A DNA stretch of 64,000 bases from Sva-07 sp963710625 (GTDB lineage: Bacteria; Actinomycetota; Acidimicrobiia; Acidimicrobiales; Ilumatobacteraceae), in NCBI GenBank assembly GCA_963710625.1, contig CAVQBG010000010.1, forward strand, positions 1 to 64,000. Direction: 5' to 3'. Below are positions 52,375-61,699 of this stretch, piece after piece (the first letter of the stretch is position 1; each line of letters begins with the position of its first letter). The position numbers were made by a program, and so were the translations under genes. The notes beneath the pieces were generated by a model, which worked only from the letters and a program-made list of their open reading frames with translations, was not told the origin of the DNA and searched no databases.

Positions 52375-52904
52375 ACCGACTGCTCCCGCCGATCGTGCGA
52401 CGTCCGATGCCGGCTTCACGCTGACCGAGGTCGTGATCGTCGTCTTCCTCCTGGGCATCATCATGCCGGTGCTCGCCATGGCGTTCACCGTGGTCATCCG
52501 GACGACGCCCACGTCGGAGGATCGTGCCGACGACTCACGTGCATTGCTCAACCTGACCAACTGGCTCAGCCAGGACGTGTCGTCGACGGCGGAGGACGGC
52601 TTCTACATCGGCACCAGCGCGCCGAGCGGTGGGTGTCTTGCGTCGTCGTTGCCCGCCTCGTCGATCAATCTCCTCGAGCTGCACTGGAGCGAGGGGACCG
52701 AGAACTACGTGTCGAACTACCGGTTCGTGGAGACCGACGCGTCGACGGGCAGGATCTATCGGTACGCATGCCAGCAGGGCCAGGCAGGCGTCGAACGCCA
52801 CGACGGCGGTCACCCCCACGCTGACGGCGGGCACGCACACGTTCGTCGTCGACTACTACGAACGAACCGGCGAGTCGTCGATCGAACTCGAGTGGAAGTC
52901 CTGA
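52364..52904 (+). CDS. Type IV prepilin-like protein 2, one frameshift
   Basis: Start TTG 52364 overlaps the previous gene's stop. Leader TSDAG before FTLTEVVIVVFLLGIIMPVLAM (cleavage after G17, Glu at +5). The pilin body reads to YRYACQQGQ; near 52785 the frame breaks, and the other frame continues SNATTAVTPTLTAGTHTFVV and YYERTGESSIELEWKS to the stop at 52904. The joined length is about 180 residues. The unshifted frame runs to 52921 with an Arg/His-rich tail that does not look like protein. Confidence 0.75.
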
Positions 52905-53028
52905 TCGAACCGCTCGAGTGAAGAGGGGCCAGACGCCTCCGGCGCGCTCGCCCACGTTCCGCCGGATTCTCAAGATCTCTGCTGCGTTCTTGACTTTGCC
53001 GTTCCCTGACTCCCGCCACGGATGTCGC

Positions 53029-53057
53029 TGACAGTGATCCCCCTACCGTCCTGGGTG
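53029..53057 (+). promoter_or_regulatory. Shared promoter block upstream of the second pilin-like operon
   Basis: TGACAGTGA (53029), CCTACCGT (53042, -10-like TACCGT) and TGGGTG (53052), spaced exactly as at 51696-51724. TTCTTGAC occurs upstream at about 52987. Confidence 0.6.
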
Positions 53058-53096
53058 GCCTCAAGACCTGGCCACGTCCGACCGAAGAGGAACCGT

Positions 53097-53642
53097 ATGA
53101 ACTTGCGACGATCGCCCAGCACCGATGCATCGAGTGGTGTAGCCGCCGTTCCTGCTGTTCGTCCCGCTGGTCGCTCCGTTCGCTCCGTCCGTGAGCGGCA
53201 CCGTGGCGATCGCGGGTTCAGCCTGGTCGAGATGGTGATCGCCATCTCGCTGATCGGTACGGTCATCGTCGCGACTCTGACGGCGGTGGCCATGAGCGTT
53301 CGAGCGTCGTCGGTCAGCCACTCCGCCGCCGAGGTGGAGACCGCAATCGTGAACGCGTCCGACCGCGTGAACCGTGCGACGAAGTCCTGCGACTACACGA
53401 TCTACGCCCAAGCAGCCGTCCTGACCGAGGGCTGGCCCGCCTCGACGGTGTTCGTGACGCAGCAGTACTACGAGCCCTCCGGCGACCCGACGGTCGCCGG
53501 TCAGTGGGTCGATGGCCCGCCCGCCACGCCGGCATGCCCCGGTGTGAAGTCCGACCTGCTCGTGCAGCAGGTCACGATCCGTATCACAAGTCCCGACGGC
53601 AAGATCAGTCGGTCAATCCAGGTGGTGAAGTCCGATGTCTGA
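53097..53642 (+). CDS. Type IV prepilin-like protein 3
   Basis: 181 residues. A long basic leader (about 40 residues) ends in GDRG before FSLVEMVIAISLIGTVIVATL, a canonical prepilin site with Glu at +5. The C-terminal domain carries two Cys (KSCDYTIYAQ, TPACPGVKSD). GAGG ribosome-binding site 6 nt before ATG 53097. Overlaps the next gene by 8 bp; co-translated minor pilins are likely. Confidence 0.88.
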   Translation: MNLRRSPSTDASSGVAAVPAVRPAGRSVRSVRERHRGDRGFSLVEMVIAISLIGTVIVATLTAVAMSVRASSVSHSAAEVETAIVNASDRVNRATKSCDYTIYAQAAVLTEGWPASTVFVTQQYYEPSGDPTVAGQWVDGPPATPACPGVKSDLLVQQVTIRITSPDGKISRSIQVVKSDV

Positions 53643-56058
53643 CATGAACGTACGATCGATCCGAACGGGGTCGTCGACCGGCGACCGCGGCATGAGCCTC
53701 GTCGAGTTGTTGATCTCGATCGGGCTCATGGGGATCCTTGCCGCGGTGCTGTCGAGTGCAGTCATCGTGACACTGCGCCAGCAGGACAACTCGATGGGGC
53801 GCGTCAACGTCGCCCGGGAGGAACAGCAGGTGAGCCTGTGGGTGCCCGCGGACCTCTCTTCGTCGGACACCGTCGACATCAGCCCCTGGGTCACGCCGTG
53901 CGGTGCCACCGTCTGTGACGGGATCGACCTCTCCGACGGCTCGAACGTGATGATGCTGTCGTGGTCGATCGAGAACGGCGACGGGTCGGTGACCACCACC
54001 AACATCTCGTACCACTTCGCGCCGAGCGCGGACCTGACCACGTTCGAGCTGACCCGAGTGGAGTGCTTCTCGACCGATGGCGGTCCATGGACCTGCTCGG
54101 AGATCGTCGTGTTGCACGACCTTCCCGGGCCGCCAGCGGGCGACTCGTTCTACCCCGGAGTCGCCCACGGCGCCGACTGTTCGCGACCCGTGGACCCCGT
54201 GCCGTGCACCCGGCCGACGTGGGTGATCACCGTGAGCGAACCGCTCGCCGCGGACGCGGTCAACGACACACAGCTCGCCAGCGAGGCCGACCGCAAGGAC
54301 GCCAACCGGGTGATCGTGTCGATCAATGGTGGCGGTGACACCGCCGGCGCCGGTGGCGGTTTGAACCAGGTCAGCATCACCGCCGGCGGGACGGTGCGCA
54401 CGACGATCGACGCCAAGAGCTCGAGCGGTGTGCCGTCGTTCGTCGAGGCCCGGAGCCGCTGCGGTGGTCCGATGACGCTGGTGGTCGACGAGTCGAACTC
54501 GATCGGGAGTTCGATCACTCAGGTCAAGGCCGGGGTCAAGAAGTTCATCGAGTCGCTGGCGGGAACGCCCGTCAAGCTGCAGATCGTGCGCTTCCAGACC
54601 AAGAGCTCCATCCTGGCGAGCGCTGACTGGCACCGGTACTTCGACATGACCGTGCAGGCCGACGTCGACGCACTGCTGGCTGCAGTCGATGATCTCAAGG
54701 GGTCGTGGACGGGTCAGAGCCCGTTGGGCGGCACCAACTGGGAGGAGGCGCTGTTCCGGACGTTCTACGAAGCCGATGGCTCGACGGCCGCCATCCTGCC
54801 GAAGACGATGGTGTTCTTCACCGATGGCGTGCCCACGTTCGATCGTCTGGTGCACAAGACCGATCCCGGTGTGCTGCCGGCACAGCCCCCGGCGCCGGGC
54901 GCCCCCTGGGACGCTTCGACCGGCTACGCGTACAGCCAGGTCGCGTTCAACCGGGCCGACTACATCGCCAATGCCTTCCGGCGCAACTCCCGCTTCATCG
55001 GCGTCGGTGTCGGCAACGGGATCACCCAGCAGTCCGACTGGGTCTCCGATCCGGGCAAGGGCTACCGCGACGTGGTCGAGCGTGGCTCGTACAGCTACGT
55101 GCGTGACTCGATCGGTCACCAGGCCCGCTACCAGAAGAAGAACAGCAAGAACAGCCCGTACTACTGGGTGGACAAGCCGACGTACCTCGACGCGTCCAAC
55201 AACCGCCGTCAAGACGTCGGCTGGACGACGGTGTCGGAGGCCGAGTTCGCAGCGATCGTCAACACGACGCTGCTCGACGAAGGTGACGACGGTCTGCGCC
55301 AGATCGCGGTCCAGACACCGGTCAGCACGGCCGAGTACAACTCCAACTCGACCAACCCGGCCTACCACGCCGTCACCAAGACGTGGAGCGACGGTCCCGA
55401 CTGGGAGGTCTGGACGGGGTCGCAGACCGGCCCGTCGAGCCAGTACCGCACGAATCGTGTCTACAACCAGCCGCCGTACACGGGCTTCGAACCGGCGGTC
55501 AAGCAGTCGACCGACAACAGCAAGATCCTGGCCCGGCTCATCTCCGGCAACGACTTCGGGACACCTGCACAGAAGAACGCGACCGGGTACACCAACACCG
55601 AGGTCGCCGACATGTACGTGCTCCCGAGTTGGTCGGAGTTCGGCAACGCCATGTCGGCCGTGGCACTCGGCGACTGCGGCGGCACGCTGACGCTGCAGAC
55701 GAAGTTGAACGGCTCATCGGCTGCACCCGATCCGTTCCGCTACCAGACGGCAGCCATGACCGACTCGGTGGGCGCACCGGTTGTCTTCGAGCCGAGCTTC
55801 GTGGTCACGAACCAGCAGTTCCTCACCGGCACGTTCGACTTCCCGATCGCCAACGGTCAGTTCGTGACGGTCGACATCATGCCGCAGAACTACCAGGAGC
55901 TCTCGGTCTACACCCCAGGGGCGTGGACGTGTCGAGCAGGCAATCAGGATCGCCCGTTCACGCTCATCGACATCCCCGAAGCGGGGAACTGGAAGGGCGT
56001 GAGGGTCCAGGTCTCGGCCAACGAGGCGGTCTCGTGTCAGCTGTCGGTGACGAAATGA
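53635..56058 (+). CDS. Prepilin-like protein with von Willebrand factor A domain
   Basis: 807 residues. N-terminus TGDRG before MSLVELLISIGLMGILAAVL is a prepilin site (G19/M20, Glu24 at +5). A pilin-like region of about 250 residues is followed by a vWA domain with a complete-looking MIDAS: DESNS (DxSxS) in TLVVDESNSIGSS near residue 284, Thr in LGGTNWEEALF near 365 and Asp in VFFTDGVPTF near 394. A C-terminal beta-rich part has several Cys. By analogy with PilY1 and pilus-tip vWA adhesins it is likely a tip adhesin, but here the vWA domain is on the pilin itself. Confidence 0.85.
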   Translation: MSDMNVRSIRTGSSTGDRGMSLVELLISIGLMGILAAVLSSAVIVTLRQQDNSMGRVNVAREEQQVSLWVPADLSSSDTVDISPWVTPCGATVCDGIDLSDGSNVMMLSWSIENGDGSVTTTNISYHFAPSADLTTFELTRVECFSTDGGPWTCSEIVVLHDLPGPPAGDSFYPGVAHGADCSRPVDPVPCTRPTWVITVSEPLAADAVNDTQLASEADRKDANRVIVSINGGGDTAGAGGGLNQVSITAGGTVRTTIDAKSSSGVPSFVEARSRCGGPMTLVVDESNSIGSSITQVKAGVKKFIESLAGTPVKLQIVRFQTKSSILASADWHRYFDMTVQADVDALLAAVDDLKGSWTGQSPLGGTNWEEALFRTFYEADGSTAAILPKTMVFFTDGVPTFDRLVHKTDPGVLPAQPPAPGAPWDASTGYAYSQVAFNRADYIANAFRRNSRFIGVGVGNGITQQSDWVSDPGKGYRDVVERGSYSYVRDSIGHQARYQKKNSKNSPYYWVDKPTYLDASNNRRQDVGWTTVSEAEFAAIVNTTLLDEGDDGLRQIAVQTPVSTAEYNSNSTNPAYHAVTKTWSDGPDWEVWTGSQTGPSSQYRTNRVYNQPPYTGFEPAVKQSTDNSKILARLISGNDFGTPAQKNATGYTNTEVADMYVLPSWSEFGNAMSAVALGDCGGTLTLQTKLNGSSAAPDPFRYQTAAMTDSVGAPVVFEPSFVVTNQQFLTGTFDFPIANGQFVTVDIMPQNYQELSVYTPGAWTCRAGNQDRPFTLIDIPEAGNWKGVRVQVSANEAVSCQLSVTK

Positions 56059-58148
56059 ACGGCCCGACGGTGCAGCCGGCGAATCCACCCGATGTCGCGA
56101 ACGCGGAACGCGACGACGGGTCGGTCCTGATCCTCGTGCTCGTGATGATCGTGATCACCTCGCTGATCATCCTGCCGACGATGACCTACGCGATGACGGT
56201 CCTGCGGGCCAACAGCGTGCTGAGCGAGAAGTCCCACCGGATCGAAGGCGTCAAGAGCGGCCTGCGACTGGCGCTGGCCGAGCCGGCGAAGCTCTACAAG
56301 ACCTGCGGCAATGCCGGTTCGACCGTGGCGGTCGATCTGGCCGACGCGACACTCAATGGCGAGACGATCTCGACGAAGTGCTACATGATCGACGTCGCGA
56401 CGGCGCAGGACGCGAACGAACTCCGGCTGGGTCTCACCACCACACGTGTCCCGGCCACTGCACCCTGCACGCTCGGCAAGGATCCGCTGACCAACAAGGA
56501 CGTCTGCGATCCGAAGGTGCTGCTGGGAAACGTCTTCGTGCCGGTCGACCCCAACTCGACCACGGAATGGCAGTCGTCGGCCACCACGGCATCGGAGACC
56601 GACAAGATCTGGTTGCCGAATCTGCCGGTGCACGGGCTCAGCCCGCGTTCGCCTGCCGGCACACAGATGGCCGCCGGCTTCCCGACGTGCACGGTCTACT
56701 TCCCCGGAACGTACCGTGACCCGGTCACGCTCGCCGGTCCGACGTTCTTCACCTCGGGGATCTACTACTTCGAGAAGGACGTCAGGGTCCAAGCCGGTGC
56801 GTCGGTGGTGGTCGGCGACGGCGCCGTCCCAGGATGCACCTCGAGCCAGGAAGCGGCCTTCTACGCACAGAACGTGCCGCCCACGCACAACATGACCGGG
56901 CTCGGTGGCACCTGGGTGCTGGGAGCGGACGCCCGCCTGCTGGTGGACAACTCGGCCGGGGCCGTCTCGTTGCAGTTCAACAACCGGTATGCGTCGCCGG
57001 ACGATGCCGGCGACGCACCGTCGCAGGGCGTGTCGATCATGACGATCAACGGTGAACTCGCAGCCGATGGGGTCACAGGAATCGATCTCGACATTCCGGG
57101 GTCGATCAACGTGCCGCTGTCGCTGGTGGGCTCGGTCGATCCCGTCAGCGCCACCGCACAGGAGTACAAGCCGTCGCTGGTGACCCCGCGCCCGCGGATT
57201 CCCGCCGCGCCGGAGGGCGTCGTCGTGCAGCCGTACTCGAACGCTGCGAAGGTGACGTGGACGGCCCCGTCCGACAACGGCTCGTCGATCACCGGCTACG
57301 TGGTCACCGCGAGCTCGGGTCAGACCTGCACCACGAACGGTGCGACGGTGTGCGTGGTCCGCGGTCTCTCCAACGGTTCGAACGTGAGCTTCTCGGTCGT
57401 TGCGACCAATGCAGTCGGCACATCGCTGCCGTCGACGCCGACGGCGAATGTCTCGATCGGCGGATCGACGCTCGGCGTTCCGGCCACTCCGGCGGCGCCG
57501 TCTGTCATGCCGCACGACGGTCTGATCCGTGTGTCGTGGACGCCTGTCGCCCCGCCGGCTGCCCCGGTCACCCGGTACACGGTGACGGCATCGCCGGGAG
57601 GGGCGACCTGCTCGGTCGACCTGACCGCCTCGTGGACACCGGAGACGAAGTGTGACGTCACCGGGCTGGATCCGTTGCTGCTTCCCGGATATCGGTTCAC
57701 CGTGACGGCGACCAACGCGGTCGGCGACTCGGCGGTGTCGGCGTTGAGTACGTGGCCGGTCCTTCCGATCGGCCTGCCTGCCCCACCGATCGCCGGCCCG
57801 CCGGCGCCGGCTCCGTGGACTCCGCCGGCGGTCATCGATGTCGACCTCACCGGCACCGCCGCCTCGGTGGTCGACATCCCCGGTTACGTCTCGGTTCCCC
57901 AGGGCCGCTTCCGGGTGAACAACCCGAACGGACTCGACGTCGCCGTCTCCGGCGGGATCCTCGCTTCGCAGATCGACGTCGCCGACACCCGCCCCCCGGG
58001 TGACGTACCGATCGGGTTCGAGGAACTGATCGTGCAACGCAAGTTCCAGATCGTGTCGACGAGCAACGGCGGACGCGAGGTGTCGACCGCGGTGGTGCAG
58101 ATCAACCAGAACGGCGCCTACGCGATCAACTCCTGGGAAGTCCAGTAG
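56055..58148 (+). CDS. PilX-like membrane/pilus protein with two fibronectin III domains
   Basis: 697 residues. The N-terminus DDGSVLILVLVMIVITSLIILPTMTYAM is a PilX-like hydrophobic segment lacking a consensus Glu+5. The middle is a beta-rich region with 'FFTSGIYYFEKDVRVQAGASVVVGDG', which recalls right-handed-helix or choice-of-anchor domains. Fibronectin III domains are near residues 381-465 (APEGVVVQPYSNAAKVTWTA) and 475-570 (VPATPAAPSVMPHDGLIRVS). ATG overlaps the vWA-pilin stop by 4 bp. Likely exported with the pilins as structural or adhesive partner. Confidence 0.78.
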   Translation: MNGPTVQPANPPDVANAERDDGSVLILVLVMIVITSLIILPTMTYAMTVLRANSVLSEKSHRIEGVKSGLRLALAEPAKLYKTCGNAGSTVAVDLADATLNGETISTKCYMIDVATAQDANELRLGLTTTRVPATAPCTLGKDPLTNKDVCDPKVLLGNVFVPVDPNSTTEWQSSATTASETDKIWLPNLPVHGLSPRSPAGTQMAAGFPTCTVYFPGTYRDPVTLAGPTFFTSGIYYFEKDVRVQAGASVVVGDGAVPGCTSSQEAAFYAQNVPPTHNMTGLGGTWVLGADARLLVDNSAGAVSLQFNNRYASPDDAGDAPSQGVSIMTINGELAADGVTGIDLDIPGSINVPLSLVGSVDPVSATAQEYKPSLVTPRPRIPAAPEGVVVQPYSNAAKVTWTAPSDNGSSITGYVVTASSGQTCTTNGATVCVVRGLSNGSNVSFSVVATNAVGTSLPSTPTANVSIGGSTLGVPATPAAPSVMPHDGLIRVSWTPVAPPAAPVTRYTVTASPGGATCSVDLTASWTPETKCDVTGLDPLLLPGYRFTVTATNAVGDSAVSALSTWPVLPIGLPAPPIAGPPAPAPWTPPAVIDVDLTGTAASVVDIPGYVSVPQGRFRVNNPNGLDVAVSGGILASQIDVADTRPPGDVPIGFEELIVQRKFQIVSTSNGGREVSTAVVQINQNGAYAINSWEVQ

Positions 58149-58173
58149 GACGACACGGGGTCGGAGGTGGGTG

Positions 58174-60033
58174 TCAGCCCACCAGCTCCCCGGCCTGGAG
58201 CTGGTGGGCGTACCGGCCGTTGGCCGCGAGGAGCTCGTCGTGGGATCCGATCTCCGCGATGCGTCCGTCCTCGACGAACGCAATCCGGTCGGCGCTGCGG
58301 ATCGTCGAGAGGCGATGGGCGATGATCAACGCAGTGCGGTCACGCATCGCGGTGTCGAGTGCCGCTTGGATCAGCGCCTCGTTCTCGTTGTCCAGGTGGC
58401 TGGTCGCCTCGTCGAGCACCATGATGCACGGGTTCTTCAACAGCAGCCGTGCGATCGCCAGCCGCTGCTTCTCACCGCCACTCAGCCGGTACCCGCGTTC
58501 GCCGACGACCGTGTCGTAGCCGTCGGGAAGGGCGGCGATCGTGTCGTGGATCCGAGCGGCCTTTGCCGCGTCGACGAGTTGCTCGTCGGTGGCCCCGGGG
58601 TCGGCGTAACGCAGGTTGTCGCCGATCGACTCGTGGAACAGGTGCGGGTCCTGCGACACGATGCCGATCGCCCCGCGCAACGAGTCGAGCGTCAGGTCGC
58701 GCACGTCGTGACCGTCGATTCGCACCGCGCCGGTCGTGACGTCGTACAGCCGTGGCAGCAGCGAGATCGTCGTCGACTTGCCCGCGCCGGACGCGCCGAC
58801 CAACGCCACCGTCTCGCCGGGGGCAACCCGCAACGACAGCCCGCGCAGCACGTCGACGTCGGGATCGGTGTCGCCGCCCAGGCCGGCGTTCTGTTCCATC
58901 GATGCGATCGCCGACTCGGCGGCCGGCGGATACCGGAAGACGACGTCGTCGAACTCGACCGCGCCGCGGGCGTCGACGAGGTCGATCGCGCCGGGCCGTT
59001 CGGCGATCGCCTCGGGTGCGTCGAGCACCTCGAACACTCGCTCGAAGCTCACCATCGAGGTCATCAGGTCGACCCGCGCGTTCGTGAGGCCGGTGAGCGG
59101 CTGGTACACCCGCGTCACGAGGGCAGCGAGCGCGACCAGCGTGCCGGCCGTGATCGTGCCGTTCACCGCCATGAAGGCACCGAAACCGTAGATGGCGACC
59201 GTCCCGAGCGCGCCGACGAGCCCGAGGGCGACGAAGAACACCCGTCCGAGCAGGGCCGAGCGGATCCCGGTGTCGCGCACCCCGGCGGCTCGCTGGTCGA
59301 AGGCTCCACGTTCGCGAGCACCCGAGCCGAACAGCTTCACCAGCGTTGCGCCCGACACGTTGAATCGCTCGGTCATCTGGGTGTTCATCGCCGCGTTGTA
59401 CGCCATCTGCTCCCGCGCGATCGTCTGCAGTCGCGTTCCGACCCGTCGAGCCGGAACGATGAACAGCGGGAGCACGATCAGGGTCAGGAGCGTCAGCTGC
59501 CACTGCAGCCAGAACATCGCCGCGAGCGTCGTGACGAGCACGATGACGTTGCTGACGATGCTGCCGAGGGTGGACGTGACCGCCGTCTGCGCGCCGATCA
59601 CGTCGTTGTTGAGCCTGGAGGTGATCGAGCCGGTCGGGGTCCGCGTGAAGAACGCGATCGGCATGCGTTGGATCTTGGCGAACAGGGCCCGCCGCAGGTC
59701 GTAGATCAACCCTTCGCCCACCTTGGCGCTGGTCCAGCGTTGCACGATCGCGAGGCCCGCGTCTCCGACGGCCGCCAGCGCAGCGAGGCCGGCGAGCACG
59801 ATGATCTGACCTCGGTTCGAGTCGGGAATGGCGTTGTCGATGATGCTGCGGAACACGAAGGGCGGCACCAGGGCGAGGAGCGCGGACGAGATGATCGCCA
59901 CCAGGAACACGATGATCGTGCCGCGATACGGGCGGGCGAAGGTCCAGACCCGTCGCAACGTCCCCTCCTGCAACTCGACGCCCTTCAGTGCGTCCTTGTC
60001 GCCGGGCATCATCGAGTGCGGAGGCATGCGCAT
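58174..60033 (-). CDS. ABC exporter, fused membrane and ATPase domains (MsbA/MDR type)
   Basis: 619 residues. Six transmembrane helices (IIVFLVAIISSALLALVPPFVF and following) with the coupling-type segment FFTRTPTGSITSRLNNDV, then the nucleotide-binding domain: Walker A GASGAGKST, Q-loop SQDPHLFHESI, signature LSGGEKQRL, Walker B IMVLDEATSHLD and H-loop IAHRLSTI. A half-transporter that should homodimerise or pair with another. ATG 60033 lies 6 nt after TAGCGT. Substrate unknown. Confidence 0.92.
   Translation of the reverse strand: MRMPPHSMMPGDKDALKGVELQEGTLRRVWTFARPYRGTIIVFLVAIISSALLALVPPFVFRSIIDNAIPDSNRGQIIVLAGLAALAAVGDAGLAIVQRWTSAKVGEGLIYDLRRALFAKIQRMPIAFFTRTPTGSITSRLNNDVIGAQTAVTSTLGSIVSNVIVLVTTLAAMFWLQWQLTLLTLIVLPLFIVPARRVGTRLQTIAREQMAYNAAMNTQMTERFNVSGATLVKLFGSGARERGAFDQRAAGVRDTGIRSALLGRVFFVALGLVGALGTVAIYGFGAFMAVNGTITAGTLVALAALVTRVYQPLTGLTNARVDLMTSMVSFERVFEVLDAPEAIAERPGAIDLVDARGAVEFDDVVFRYPPAAESAIASMEQNAGLGGDTDPDVDVLRGLSLRVAPGETVALVGASGAGKSTTISLLPRLYDVTTGAVRIDGHDVRDLTLDSLRGAIGIVSQDPHLFHESIGDNLRYADPGATDEQLVDAAKAARIHDTIAALPDGYDTVVGERGYRLSGGEKQRLAIARLLLKNPCIMVLDEATSHLDNENEALIQAALDTAMRDRTALIIAHRLSTIRSADRIAFVEDGRIAEIGSHDELLAANGRYAHQLQAGELVG
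58178..58208. terminator. Perfect 12-bp inverted repeat at the convergent end of pilin and ABC genes
   Basis: CCCACCAGCTCC (58178-58189) and GGAGCTGGTGGG (58197-58208) around a 7-nt loop. It starts 30 bp after the FN3-protein stop and lies within the last codons of the ABC exporter gene. No T-run. Confidence 0.5.
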
Positions 60034-60039
60034 GCGCCC

Positions 60040-60045
60040 ACGCTA
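60040..60045 (-). promoter_or_regulatory. Putative leaderless -10 box TAGCGT for the ABC exporter
   Basis: TAGCGT, 6-nt spacer (gggcgc), then the ATG at 60033. Confidence 0.5.
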
Positions 60046-60119
60046 CGAGCACCCCACCGCCCGACGGACGGGTCCGGGGTCCGTGTGTGGGCCGAAGTCG
60101 CGGCCGGAGACGGCGACCG

Positions 60120-60125
60120 TACGCT
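60120..60125 (+). promoter_or_regulatory. Putative leaderless -10 box TACGCT for the TAP-like hydrolase
   Basis: TACGCT, 7-nt spacer (ggggctg), then the ATG at 60133. Confidence 0.55.
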
Positions 60126-60132
60126 GGGGCTG

Positions 60133-61665
60133 ATGCGTCGCCTCGCTCTCGCCGTCACCGCTGCGCTTGCGCTCGCTGCCTGCTCGGGCGGTTCCGGCAA
60201 CCCCCCGGTGGTCGCGCGGGACGTCACCGGGATCACCGATCCCGCCGATGTGGTGTCGTCCGGTGGCACCACTGCGCCGTCGACGGCGGCGGTCCCACTC
60301 GAGTACACGATCGACTGGACGGCGCTCAACGACGTGATCGACGAGGGACGGCTGACGGTGCCCGTCGACTACGCCGATCCGCAGGGCGACACGATCGACC
60401 TGTACGTCGTGCGCCACCGTGCATCGGCGGAGACGCCGGTCGGGCCGCTCCTCGCCAACCGCGGTGGGCCCGGCGCCGAGGGTGCCTCGCTCGCCCTGAA
60501 CGCCTCGGGGTTCTTCCGATCCGACATCACCGACAACTTCGACATCATCGGCTGGGACCCTCGCGGGACCGGCCAGAGCGAGGGCGTGGTCGACTGCATC
60601 GACGACGACGAGTACGACCGCTTCTACTCGACGCTCGACGTCACGCCCGACGACGACGGCGAGCGTCAGGCACTGATCGACCTCGCCGAGGAATTCGCTC
60701 AACGCTGCATCGACCGGGTCGACGTCCTGCAGTACGTGGGAACCAACAACTCGGCGCGTGACATGGATGCGATCCGCCAGGCGCTCGGCGTCGACCAGGT
60801 GAGCTATTTCGGTTTCAGCTACGGGAGCGAACTCGGTGGCGTCTGGACCACGTTGTATCCCACCACCGTGCGCGCGGCCGTGTTCGACGGAGCGGTCGAT
60901 CCGGCGGCCAGCCCGCTCGAGGTGGGTCTCGCGCAGGGCCGGGGTTTCGAGGCGGCGCTCGACACGTTCCTCGCCCAGTGCAGTGCCGACAGCGCGTGTG
61001 CTTTCCACAACGATGGCGATGCCGAGGGTGCTTTCGATCGGCTGATGGCCGCGCTCGACGAGTCGCCGCTGCCGTCACCGGACGGCCGGGTGCCCGTCGA
61101 TCGTGGCGTTGCCGCGATCGCGCTCGCGCAGGCGATGTACTCCGATTCCTACTGGCCGGCGTTCGAGCGTGCGCTCGAAGATGCGCAAGCCGGCGATGGG
61201 GCTGGTCTGCTGCAGTTGCACGACGCGTACTACGGCCGTCGGGCCGACGGCTCGTACGGCAACCTGATCGAGTCGTTCCAGGCGATCAACTGCGCCGATC
61301 AGTCCGAGCGGCCCACGGTGGCGGAGTCGGACGCCGAGGTCGACGCGGTCCTCGAGGTCGCGCCGCGGATCTTCCCGTACACCACGGGTTCCTACTCGTG
61401 CACGTTCTTCCCACCGGCGATCGATCCGCGTCTCGAGATCACCGGCGCGGGGGCGGGCCCGATCGTGGTGATCGGCACCACCGGCGACGCTGCCACACCG
61501 CTCGACAGCACGCGGGCGATGGCCGATGCACTCGAGGACGGTCGGTTGGTCGTGGTGGAGGCCAACGAGCACACGGGCTACCGGGGTTCCGACTGCGTGC
61601 AGGACATCGTGCACCAGTATCTGCTGCAGTTGGTGGCGCCCGACGACGGGACGGTCTGCTCGTAG
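60133..61665 (+). CDS. Alpha/beta-hydrolase lipoprotein, tripeptidyl-aminopeptidase (TAP)-like
   Basis: 510 residues. Signal peptide with lipobox LALAACSGG, then an alpha/beta-hydrolase: oxyanion region LLANRGGPGAEGAS, nucleophile elbow FGFSYGSELGG (Ser), TTGDAATPLDS (Asp) and ANEHTGYRG (His). This arrangement, with RGGPG and a C-terminal TAP-like domain, is that of SlpD/E and TAP exported peptidases. Probably cleaves peptides at the outer face of the membrane. Confidence 0.9.
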   Translation: MRRLALAVTAALALAACSGGSGNPPVVARDVTGITDPADVVSSGGTTAPSTAAVPLEYTIDWTALNDVIDEGRLTVPVDYADPQGDTIDLYVVRHRASAETPVGPLLANRGGPGAEGASLALNASGFFRSDITDNFDIIGWDPRGTGQSEGVVDCIDDDEYDRFYSTLDVTPDDDGERQALIDLAEEFAQRCIDRVDVLQYVGTNNSARDMDAIRQALGVDQVSYFGFSYGSELGGVWTTLYPTTVRAAVFDGAVDPAASPLEVGLAQGRGFEAALDTFLAQCSADSACAFHNDGDAEGAFDRLMAALDESPLPSPDGRVPVDRGVAAIALAQAMYSDSYWPAFERALEDAQAGDGAGLLQLHDAYYGRRADGSYGNLIESFQAINCADQSERPTVAESDAEVDAVLEVAPRIFPYTTGSYSCTFFPPAIDPRLEITGAGAGPIVVIGTTGDAATPLDSTRAMADALEDGRLVVVEANEHTGYRGSDCVQDIVHQYLLQLVAPDDGTVCS

Positions 61666-61685
61666 CCGACCCGACCGTTCACCGC

Positions 61686-61691
61686 TAGCCT
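61686..61691 (+). promoter_or_regulatory. -10 box TAGCCT for tRNA-Ser(CGA)
   Basis: TAGCCT, 8 nt upstream of the tRNA 5' end. Confidence 0.45.
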
Positions 61692-61699
61692 CGATCGAC

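Noticed and set aside
52905..52921. C-terminal tail of pilin 2 in the unshifted frame
   Set aside because: After about 52785 this frame becomes Arg/His-rich and loses pilin character, while the +1 frame continues a plausible beta-rich domain to 52904.
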